Part shown: positions 25,816 to 33,052 of the stretch, piece after piece
Position numbering within the stretch: the first letter of the stretch is position 1
How the letters are laid out: every line of letters begins with the position of its first letter
Assembly: GCA_965214205.1 (NCBI GenBank)
Contig: OZ243941.1
Span: 1,178,001-1,242,000 of the forward strand
Length of the DNA stretch: 64,000 bases
Direction of reading: 5' to 3'
Source: G963663315 sp965214205
Lineage (GTDB): Bacteria; Pseudomonadota; Gammaproteobacteria; Arenicellales; Poriferihabitantaceae
Notes under the pieces: model-generated
The model's input: the letters and a program-made list of their open reading frames with translations, nothing else
What the model was told of the DNA's origin: nothing
Database searches by the model: none
Program-made: the position numbers and the translations under genes

Positions 25816-25845
25816 TTGCAACAGGATTTCTCTTTCTGATACATT
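25816..25845 (+). promoter_or_regulatory. candidate promoter of aat
   Basis: TTGCAA (25816-25821) is followed after 18 bp by TACATT (25840-25845), with a TG one base before the -10 (extended -10). The expected start lies only a few bases before the aat ATG at 25854, so the mRNA would have a very short leader. Confidence 0.4.
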
Positions 25846-25853
25846 AGATTGCC

Positions 25854-26516
25854 ATGATCGATACAGACGATTTTCCGGATATCACCGAAGTGTCCGAATA
25901 TGGTCTGCTGGCGATTGGCGGGGACTTGTCTCCCCGGCGCCTGTTGTCCGCGTACAGCAAGGGAATTTTTCCCTGGTATAACGAAGATCAGCCGATTCTG
26001 TGGTGGTCTCCAGATCCCCGATGCGTGTTGGTCCCTGACCGATTCCATTGTTCCCGGAGTCTGGCGAAGTCAATCCGGTCGCAAGGGTTTCACTTTACTC
26101 TGGATACGGCGTTTGAGCGGGTGATCCGGGCTTGCGCGGCGCCGTCCAAAGGGCGTCCGGAAACCTGGATCAGTGAGGATATGATCGTCGCCTATACCCG
26201 CCTGCATCAGCTTGGCTTTGCCCATTCGGTGGAGACCTGGAAGGGGGACTGTCTGGCCGGCGGCCTGTACGGCGTTGCCATTGGCAGGATGTTTTTTGGT
26301 GAGAGTATGTTCAGCGCCGTCACCGATGCTTCCAAGGCGGCCTTGAGCTTTCTGGCGGCGATGCTGGATGAAACCGGTTACCACCTGATCGACTGTCAGG
26401 TCACTTCCGATCACCTGCTTGGCCTCGGCGCATCAGTCATCCCGCGCAGCGAGTTCATTGCGAGGCTTGAGCAGGCGTGCGGCCGTCACATCCGCCCGGG
26501 AAAGTGGCCGACCTGA
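25854..26516 (+). CDS. aat: leucyl/phenylalanyl-tRNA--protein transferase
   Basis: This enzyme adds Leu or Phe from aminoacyl-tRNA to proteins with N-terminal Arg or Lys, marking them for ClpS/ClpAP degradation (N-end rule). The 220-residue sequence shows the family blocks GLLAIGGDLSPRRLLSAYSK, GIFPW, WWSPDPRCVL, GGLYGVAIGRMFFGESMFS and LIDCQVTSDHLLGLGA, all diagnostic of Aat. It has no close downstream partner on its strand; the next gene, 37 bp away, faces it. Confidence 0.96.
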   Translation: MIDTDDFPDITEVSEYGLLAIGGDLSPRRLLSAYSKGIFPWYNEDQPILWWSPDPRCVLVPDRFHCSRSLAKSIRSQGFHFTLDTAFERVIRACAAPSKGRPETWISEDMIVAYTRLHQLGFAHSVETWKGDCLAGGLYGVAIGRMFFGESMFSAVTDASKAALSFLAAMLDETGYHLIDCQVTSDHLLGLGASVIPRSEFIARLEQACGRHIRPGKWPT

Positions 26517-26553
26517 CTTGTCGAGCCTGTTCTTTTATAACGATATGATCGGA

Positions 26554-26757
26554 TCAGTCTTGGCCGCTCAGGAAATCCTGGCCGGTTTCAAAGTCGAATA
26601 TCCGGTCAAGCTCAAACTCGCTGATTAACCGGTCCACGGCTTTCTGGCCGTGTTCCCTGGCCACCTCGGTCAATATCAGTTGGGCCGAGTGGCGATTATA
26701 GGAACCGCCGAAGTCCGCTTGTACCTTGATCAGTTGGCGCGCCTTGTCCAGAGTCAT
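26554..26757 (-). CDS. small conserved-looking protein downstream of pfp
   Basis: This 67-residue, charged, mainly helical protein (MTLDKARQLIKVQADFGG...) starts with an ATG 12 bp after the pfp stop and is probably co-transcribed with it. It contains no recognisable domain, signal peptide or membrane helix. Codon use and the ordered amphipathic pattern look like a real gene rather than a shadow frame. I do not recognise a function. Confidence 0.6.
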   Translation of the reverse strand: MTLDKARQLIKVQADFGGSYNRHSAQLILTEVAREHGQKAVDRLISEFELDRIFDFETGQDFLSGQD

Positions 26758-26769
26758 CTTGTCAGTCCG

Positions 26770-28035
26770 TCATGGGTTAAAGTTGGATTGCAGTTTCTTC
26801 GCGACCGGCAGGTTCCGCAATCGGACATAGTCGGGCAGACCGTTCCGGTAGGGAGGGTAATCCTCCCCCTGCATGAGTGGGAGCAGGTAATCACGACACT
26901 CACGGGTGATCCCGAAGCCGTCTTCGCTGATAAAGTTTCGCGGCATCTTTTTTTCCACGTTGGCAACCTGATCCAGGTCCGTTTTACCGATTTCCCAGCG
27001 ATAGGGGTGGTCGCTTACCCGGACGATGGTCGGCATCACCGCGTTTTCTCCATTCAGCGCCAGTTCGACCGCGGCCTTGCCCAGTTCGTAGGCTTGATCG
27101 ACATCGGTTTTCGAGGCGATGTGCCGGGCGGAGCGTTGCAGATAATCCGCGACCGCCCAATGGAATTTGTAGCCCAGGTCCTGCTTGACCATATTCGCTA
27201 CCACCGGCGCGACGCCGCCGAGCTGGGCATGACCAAAAGCGTCCACCAGGCCCTGGTCCGACAGGAATTGGCCGGAAGCGTCCATGACTCCTTCCGATAC
27301 GACGATGGATACATAGCCGTGTTTTTCAACCCGGTCTTTGACTGTAGCGATAAATCTTTCGCGGTCAAAGGGAATTTCGGGAAACAGGACGATAATGGGT
27401 ATCGGGGTCTCGCTGTCGTCTGCCAGGGCGCCAGCCGCCGCGATCCAACCGGCATGGCGGCCCATCACTTCCAGCACAAAAACCCGGGTTGAGGTCTTTG
27501 CCATCGAGGCCACGTCAAAGCTGGCTTCACGGGTGGAGGTGGCGATATATTTTGCCACCGAACCGAAGCCCGGGCAATTGTCGGTGACCGGCAGGTCGTT
27601 ATCCACGGTCTTCGGGATGTGGATGGCCTGGATCGGATAATCCATGCGTCCGGACAACTCGGAAATCTTCAGGCAGGTATCGGCGGAGTCGCCGCCGCCG
27701 TTATAGAAGAAATATTTGATCCGATGCGCCTCGAAAACCTTGATCAGGCGTTCATAATGCTGCCGGTTCTCTTCCAGGCTCCCCAGTTTATAGCGGCACG
27801 AACCAAATGCCCCGGACGGGGTGTGGCGCAGTCTGGCGATGGATTCATCCGATTCTTTAGAAGTGTCGATCAGGTCCTCGGTCAGGGCTCCGATAATGCC
27901 GTTTCGACCGGCGTATACATTGCCGATCCGGTTCCTGTTTTTACGCGCGGTCTCGATCACGCCGGCAGCCGATGTGTTGATTACGGCGGTGACGCCGCCG
28001 GATTGCGCGTAAAACGCGTTTCTGGCCTCTGTCAT
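26770..28035 (-). CDS. pfp: pyrophosphate-dependent 6-phosphofructokinase
   Basis: This enzyme phosphorylates fructose 6-phosphate with pyrophosphate in place of ATP and is reversible. The 421-residue protein has the substrate motif PKTVDND at 141-147, GRHAGW and the phosphate-donor loop NGGGDSADT at 112-120. This loop differs from the GGDG of ATP-PFKs and resembles the Xanthomonas-type PPi-PFK group. The ATG at 28035 overlaps the stop of the upstream 119-residue gene by 4 bp (ATGA). The upstream extension to 28107 reads the repeat-rich end of that gene and is rejected. The absence of ATP-PFK cannot be judged from this window. Confidence 0.88.
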   Translation of the reverse strand: MTEARNAFYAQSGGVTAVINTSAAGVIETARKNRNRIGNVYAGRNGIIGALTEDLIDTSKESDESIARLRHTPSGAFGSCRYKLGSLEENRQHYERLIKVFEAHRIKYFFYNGGGDSADTCLKISELSGRMDYPIQAIHIPKTVDNDLPVTDNCPGFGSVAKYIATSTREASFDVASMAKTSTRVFVLEVMGRHAGWIAAAGALADDSETPIPIIVLFPEIPFDRERFIATVKDRVEKHGYVSIVVSEGVMDASGQFLSDQGLVDAFGHAQLGGVAPVVANMVKQDLGYKFHWAVADYLQRSARHIASKTDVDQAYELGKAAVELALNGENAVMPTIVRVSDHPYRWEIGKTDLDQVANVEKKMPRNFISEDGFGITRECRDYLLPLMQGEDYPPYRNGLPDYVRLRNLPVAKKLQSNFNP

Positions 28036-28391
28036 TTTGTATCGACGCCTTCGCGCTCGCGCTCGCGCTCGTGGTCCGACTGGGTTTGCAGGACGGCGGC
28101 CACACATTCATCGAGTTCGCTGAATTCCTCGATCCCGGTGCCATACTGTTCGTGCGGGGTATAGAAAAACTGCGATCTGAAGCGGAAAAAGCCGGTCTTG
28201 AATACGACAAAGCTGGCGCCGCGCTCATGCCAGAAAACCGTCGGGCAGGCTGTGGTTTGTTCAGGATTTTCCGTGTCCAGACTGAGGTCGCAGTCAGCCA
28301 GTTGTATTTCCACGTCCTTCTTGTAGCGCTGGGTCAGCATTTCGCGGATGCCATGCAGTTCGACGTCGGTAAATTCAGGTATATGTTGCAT
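28032..28391 (-). CDS. hypothetical protein translationally coupled to pfp
   Basis: This 119-residue soluble protein has a strongly folded-looking core (FWHERGASFVVFKTGFFRFR, then SQFFYTPHEQYGTG) and a charged, probably disordered tail containing an ER-repeat (EREREREG). The tail is encoded by a small simple repeat. The ATGA overlap with pfp suggests linked function, perhaps in regulating or supporting PPi-PFK. No known domain is recognised. Confidence 0.65.
   Translation of the reverse strand: MQHIPEFTDVELHGIREMLTQRYKKDVEIQLADCDLSLDTENPEQTTACPTVFWHERGASFVVFKTGFFRFRSQFFYTPHEQYGTGIEEFSELDECVAAVLQTQSDHEREREREGVDTK
28053..28070. repeat. three-copy GCGCTC microsatellite inside a gene
   Basis: Three head-to-tail copies of GCGCTC encode alternating Glu-Arg in the tail of the 119-residue protein. 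The unit is 6 bp, so copy changes would lengthen the tail without shifting the frame. Confidence 0.8.
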
Positions 28392-28461
28392 GGGTTGGCA
28401 GGTCTTGTGAATCAGGGCGTAATTCTACCGTATTTGCCCGCTTATGGCGCAGGTTTCAGAG

Positions 28462-29367
28462 TCAGTAAAACGACTCTTCTCCGTCAGGCCGGGTCTTGAA
28501 TCGCTTGTGCGACCAGAAGTACTGGGCCGGCGCATTGGCGATCAGGTCTTCGATGGCCCGGTTCATGGCGCTGGCGTCCTCAATCGCGTCTCCACATGGG
28601 TAATCCTGTAGCGGGGCATGGAAAATGACTTCTATTTCCGCCCCGGAACTTTTGATTCTGGCCATGCATGGGATTACTTTTGCCCGGGTTGTGGCGGCAA
28701 TCTTGTTCAGGGATGGAAGGGTAGCCGTGCGGATGCCATAGAAGGAGGCGAATACACCTCTTTCCTCGCCAGGGTCCTGGTCCGGCAGGTAATAAAACGG
28801 GGCGCCATTGCGGATGGATTTGATCAGGCTGCTGGAAATTCCCTTGGAGCTGTACATGGTATCACCGAAGCGGGTGCGGCGTTTCAGCATAAACTGCTCC
28901 ATGAACGGGTTTTTGTGTTTCTGATAAATGCTGACCATGTCCAGTTGGCTGAACAGCAGTCCGCCGAGGAATTCAAGGCAGCAAAAATGTGGAACCAGCA
29001 GGATGATGTTTTCGCCCCTTGCCAGATGATCATCCAGAATCTCCCGGTTTCTGAACGCGGTAATGGCCGCCAGCCGTTTTGCAGGCGCCCACCAGGCCCA
29101 GGATATCAACAGGAAACCCGTCGCCATGGCATGAAAATGGGCTCTCGCAAGGCTTTTGATTTCCTGGTCCGGAAGATCAGGGAAACAAAGCCCGAGATTG
29201 ATTATGGTGATACGGCGTCTGGATCGGAAAAGCCGGAAGACGGCCTCGCCGATCAGTGTGCCGACCGCGCGCAGCGCCCTGAACGGGATCAGGCTGAACA
29301 GCCATAGTACGCCCAGGGCTATTCGAATCGGCAAATTGCGGATGGATGGGGGCACGGGAACCGCCAT
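28462..29367 (-). CDS. lpxL: lipid A biosynthesis lauroyl-type acyltransferase
   Basis: This enzyme adds a secondary acyl chain to Kdo2-lipid IVA at the inner membrane. The 301-residue protein has an N-terminal membrane helix (about 14-33). The HX4(D/E) acyltransferase motif is H127-E132 (HFCCLE), and the DQDPGEERGVF loop and the AQYFWSHKRFKTRP ending fit LpxL/LpxM enzymes. Its exact acyl donor (laurate, myristate or other) is not predictable. It lies 70 bp upstream of the 119-residue gene on the same strand and is divergent from the SLC13 permease. Confidence 0.9.
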   Translation of the reverse strand: MAVPVPPSIRNLPIRIALGVLWLFSLIPFRALRAVGTLIGEAVFRLFRSRRRITIINLGLCFPDLPDQEIKSLARAHFHAMATGFLLISWAWWAPAKRLAAITAFRNREILDDHLARGENIILLVPHFCCLEFLGGLLFSQLDMVSIYQKHKNPFMEQFMLKRRTRFGDTMYSSKGISSSLIKSIRNGAPFYYLPDQDPGEERGVFASFYGIRTATLPSLNKIAATTRAKVIPCMARIKSSGAEIEVIFHAPLQDYPCGDAIEDASAMNRAIEDLIANAPAQYFWSHKRFKTRPDGEESFY

Positions 29368-29498
29368 TATTCATCAAACCCTGTTTTAACCTTAAATAAC
29401 GATGGATTAAGTGTTAGAATCCGCCCGCCTGTCACCATACAGGAACCCCGGCATTTTACATAAATTATTCAAGGGTTCATCATATCGTTTATGAATGG

Positions 29499-29527
29499 TT
29501 TATGCATAATATTGTTCACAAGATAAT
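29499..29527 (+). promoter_or_regulatory. candidate promoter of the SLC13 permease gene
   Basis: TTTATG (29499-29504) and GATAAT (29522-29527) are separated by 17 bp in an AT-rich stretch. Predicted transcription would start about 9 bp before the ATG at 29543, with no clear Shine-Dalgarno sequence. Confidence 0.35.
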
Positions 29528-29542
29528 GGTTGTAGCCGCTAA

Positions 29543-31399
29543 ATGATCGAGCCAATTCAACTCACCTTTGAAATGGGTGTGGTCATGATCATCCTGTTGC
29601 TGACTGTCTATCTGTTCGCGTTCGAGGTGGTCCGGGTGGATGTGGCCGCCATATCCATCATGGTTCTGATCGGCCTCACTTCTCTTGTGCCCGGTTACGA
29701 CGGGCTGGTCGGAGTCGATCAACTGTTCAGTGGTTATTCCAGTAACGCGGTAATTTCGATCATCGCGGTGATGATTATCGGGGCCGGAATGGACCGCACC
29801 GGCATCATGGGGCAACTCGCGTCCAAAATCCTGAAAATCGGCGGCAGTACGGAAGGCCGGGTGATCCTGATTATTTCCAGTGTGGTCGGAGTCGTTTCCA
29901 GTTTTTTGCAGAACATCGGCGCCGCCGCGTTGTTTCTGCCGGTCATCAACCGGATCGCCAGACGGGGAAACCTGCCGATTTCAAGGCTGCTGATGCCGAT
30001 GGGGTTTTGCGCCATCCTCGGTGGAACCATCACCATGGTGGGGTCGAGCCCGCTGATCCTGCTGAATGACCTGATTGCCAACTCGCTGGCCGAGTCGGAC
30101 AGTGGCGGGGACATGCACCAGTTCGGTCTTTTCGCGGTGGCGCCTATCGGTATCGCGCTGCTTTCATGCGGTGTCTGTTATTTTGTATTTCTGGGTCGAT
30201 TCGTTCTTCCGGTGATCAAGGACAAGCCCGGTGAGTCCGGCAACATGCTGAAATACTTCCGGGATGTGTATGGCATCGAAGGGGAGGTTTACGAATGTGT
30301 CGTTACCCGGGACAGCCCGCTGGTTGCCACCACATTGTCAGAGATCGACGCCGCCGGAAGGGCCGGATGGATCATTGCCATCAAGACCGAAAACGAGGTC
30401 GTGGTGGCGCCCAAAGGGGATTCTGAAATCTGGGCTGACAGCGAAATCGCAATCATGGGACGCCGGGACGCGGTTTACCGGTTCGCGGAGGAGAACCGCC
30501 TTGAAATCAAACATCAGATGGATGTGTTCGCTGAATTGCTGAGTCCCGGCAGTTCAGGCATTGCTGAAGTCGTTATCCCACCGGACTCCTCGGTAATCGG
30601 TAAAACCGCGCGCGAGGTTTCTCTGCGAAGACGTTATGACGCCACCATATTGACGGTTTTCCGGGTCGATGATGTGATCGACACCGGCATAGCCGAACTG
30701 GTTTTGCAGGCCGGGGACACTCTGGTTCTACATATCAAGTGGGAAAACCTGGGGGCGATTTCCGACAATAAAGACTATGTCGTGGTGACCGACTTTCCGC
30801 GTGAAAATCTGCGTCCCGAAAAGCTGAAGTATGCTTGCGGATTTTTCGCGCTTACCCTGTTTCTGGTTATTTTTACCGACATCCGTTTGTCGGCGGCGTT
30901 GATGACCGGCGCGGTCGGCATGATTTTATGCGGCGTGATCAATATCGAGGAAGCCTATCGGTCAATAGGCTGGCAAAGCGTATTTCTGCTCGCCAGCCTG
31001 ATACCGCTTGGTATCGCGGTGGAAAACAGCGGCACCGCCGCCTGGGTCGCCCAGCAGGTGCTCTATTATCTGGGGGACGTGCCGATCTGGGTTCTGCAGA
31101 CCGTGCTGGCGGCGCTGGCCACCATATTCACCCTGGTGATGTCCAATGTCGGGGCCACTGTACTGCTGGTCCCGCTGGCCATCAATATCGCCATTGGCGT
31201 GGGCGCGAATCCGTCCGTATTCGCATTGACGGTAGCCCTTGCCACCTCGAACTCCTTTCTGATCCCGACCCACCAGGTCAACGCGCTGATCATGGGGCCC
31301 GGAGGGTATCAGGTTATGGACTTCATCAAGGCCGGAGTCATTATGACCGTGATGTTCATCGTCGTCATAATCTCGATGCTCAACTGGCTTTACATGTAG
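29543..31399 (+). CDS. SLC13/ArsB-type anion permease with RCK_C domains
   Basis: This is an inner-membrane transporter of the ion-transporter superfamily, 618 residues. An N-terminal helical bundle (about 1-225) includes IGAAALFLPVINRIARR. Two cytoplasmic RCK C-terminal (TrkA_C) domains (about 240-330 and 335-415) follow, then a second helical bundle with a loop TSNSFLIPTHQVNALIMGPGG matching the substrate/sodium site of this family. Members carry sulfate, dicarboxylates or other anions, so the cargo is not assigned. It converges with the fumarase gene only 9 bp away. A dicarboxylate cargo beside fumarase would be attractive but is unproven. Confidence 0.85.
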   Translation: MIEPIQLTFEMGVVMIILLLTVYLFAFEVVRVDVAAISIMVLIGLTSLVPGYDGLVGVDQLFSGYSSNAVISIIAVMIIGAGMDRTGIMGQLASKILKIGGSTEGRVILIISSVVGVVSSFLQNIGAAALFLPVINRIARRGNLPISRLLMPMGFCAILGGTITMVGSSPLILLNDLIANSLAESDSGGDMHQFGLFAVAPIGIALLSCGVCYFVFLGRFVLPVIKDKPGESGNMLKYFRDVYGIEGEVYECVVTRDSPLVATTLSEIDAAGRAGWIIAIKTENEVVVAPKGDSEIWADSEIAIMGRRDAVYRFAEENRLEIKHQMDVFAELLSPGSSGIAEVVIPPDSSVIGKTAREVSLRRRYDATILTVFRVDDVIDTGIAELVLQAGDTLVLHIKWENLGAISDNKDYVVVTDFPRENLRPEKLKYACGFFALTLFLVIFTDIRLSAALMTGAVGMILCGVINIEEAYRSIGWQSVFLLASLIPLGIAVENSGTAAWVAQQVLYYLGDVPIWVLQTVLAALATIFTLVMSNVGATVLLVPLAINIAIGVGANPSVFALTVALATSNSFLIPTHQVNALIMGPGGYQVMDFIKAGVIMTVMFIVVIISMLNWLYM

Positions 31400-31408
31400 A
31401 TTCGGCTG

Positions 31409-32941
31409 TTAACCGGCCCACGAAGGCGTCTCTACATTTACATTCAGTTTCTGCTTCCAGATTGCGGGGGCGGTATGATGAACCGATTGCCCGTTGCTGT
31501 CTACGGCGACGGTGACCGGCATTTCATCCACCTCGAACTCATAAATCGCTTCCATGCCGAGGTCCTCGAACGCGACTACGCGGGCAGACTTGATCGCTTT
31601 TGAAACCAGATAGGCGGCGCCACCGACCGCGATCAGATAGACTGACTGATGGTCTCTGATTTTGTTGATCGTATCCAACCCTCTTTCTGCCTTGCCGATC
31701 ATTCCCAGTATGCCCATTTTATCCAGCATCAGATCAGAAAACTTGTCCATCCGGGTCGCGGTGGTCGGGCCGGCCGGGCCCACCACTTCATCACCTGTGG
31801 CATCGACCGGGCCGACGTAATAGATGAACTTGCCGGAGAAATCGACATTATTCGGTAGCGGTTCGCCCCGCTTATGGTATTCGGCGATTCTTTTGTGGGC
31901 CGCGTCCCGGCCGGTCAGGATTTTCCCGGACAACAGCAGGGTCTGCCCCGGTTTCCATTTGCGGATGTCCTGCCGTGTGATCTGGTCGAGGTTGACTGAA
32001 ATCGTGTCGTCATTTTTTTCTACGGCGATGTCCGGCCAGTCGGACAGCCTGGGCGGCTCCAGCCGGGCCGGGCCTGAACCGTCCAGCGTAAAATGAGCAT
32101 GACGGGTGGCGGCGCAGTTCGGAATCATCGCCACCGGCAGTGAAGCGGCATGAGTCGGGTATTCCTTCACTTTCACATCCAGCACTGTGGTTACTCCACC
32201 GAGACCCTGGGCGCCGATGCCGAGCCGGTTGACCTTGTCGAACAGCTCAAGCCGCAGCTCTTCAGCTGGATTCGATGGCCCCCGGTCAATCAACTGCTGG
32301 ATGTCAATATGTTCCATCAATACTTCCTTGGCCATCACCATGGCCTTTTCGGCGCTGCCGCCGATTCCGATTCCGAGAATCCCCGGCGGACACCATCCCG
32401 CGCCGATTTTAGGGACCGTCTCCAGCGCCCAGTCAACGATGCTGTCACTCGGGTTCAGGATGGTGAATCTGGATTTGTTTTCAGACCCTCCGCCTTTGGC
32501 GGAAACGGTGACTTCCAGAGTATCGCCCGGAACCACTTCGGTATGAATCACGGCGGGCGTATTGTCCCGCGTGTTCTTGCGCGCGCCGAAAGGGGGCGAG
32601 ACAATGGAAGGACGTAACGGATTGTCGGGATTCTGATAGCCTTGGCGCACGCCTTCGTTGATCATGTCATGCAGCGATAATTGCGCGTCCCAGCGAATAT
32701 CCATACCCACTTTCAGGAAGATCACGACAATTCCGGTATCCTGGCAGATCGGTCGTCTGCCTTCGGCGCACAGCCTGGAATTGACCAGAATCTGGGAAAT
32801 CGCGTTTTTGGCCGCTTGCGATTGCTCGCGCTGCCAGGCCTGATGCATCGCTTCCACGAAATCCGGGGAATGGTAGAAAGAAATATACTGAAGCGCGTCC
32901 GCCACACTCTGGATGAGGTCGTCTTGTCTGATTACGGTCAT
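31409..32941 (-). CDS. fumA: class I (iron-sulfur) fumarate hydratase
   Basis: This enzyme interconverts fumarate and malate in the TCA cycle using an oxygen-sensitive [4Fe-4S] cluster. The three expected cluster cysteines are C66 (CQDTG), C184 (GWCPPG) and C276 (PNCAATR). Both the alpha domain (1-280) and beta domain (from about 320) of the fused FumA/FumB form are present in 510 residues, normal for the family. A mesaconase or tartrate dehydratase role cannot be ruled out by sequence alone. It is divergent from the transglycosylase gene. Confidence 0.93.
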   Translation of the reverse strand: MTVIRQDDLIQSVADALQYISFYHSPDFVEAMHQAWQREQSQAAKNAISQILVNSRLCAEGRRPICQDTGIVVIFLKVGMDIRWDAQLSLHDMINEGVRQGYQNPDNPLRPSIVSPPFGARKNTRDNTPAVIHTEVVPGDTLEVTVSAKGGGSENKSRFTILNPSDSIVDWALETVPKIGAGWCPPGILGIGIGGSAEKAMVMAKEVLMEHIDIQQLIDRGPSNPAEELRLELFDKVNRLGIGAQGLGGVTTVLDVKVKEYPTHAASLPVAMIPNCAATRHAHFTLDGSGPARLEPPRLSDWPDIAVEKNDDTISVNLDQITRQDIRKWKPGQTLLLSGKILTGRDAAHKRIAEYHKRGEPLPNNVDFSGKFIYYVGPVDATGDEVVGPAGPTTATRMDKFSDLMLDKMGILGMIGKAERGLDTINKIRDHQSVYLIAVGGAAYLVSKAIKSARVVAFEDLGMEAIYEFEVDEMPVTVAVDSNGQSVHHTAPAIWKQKLNVNVETPSWAG

Positions 32942-33052
32942 GGTGAGTTTTCGGATTTGAATGGTGGATTTGAAGGTAACTCGATTCTATTATCGCGTAC
33001 AATACGCCCGGATTAATACTCTGTCGTCGAGTTCTGGAACCTGTACTTTGTA

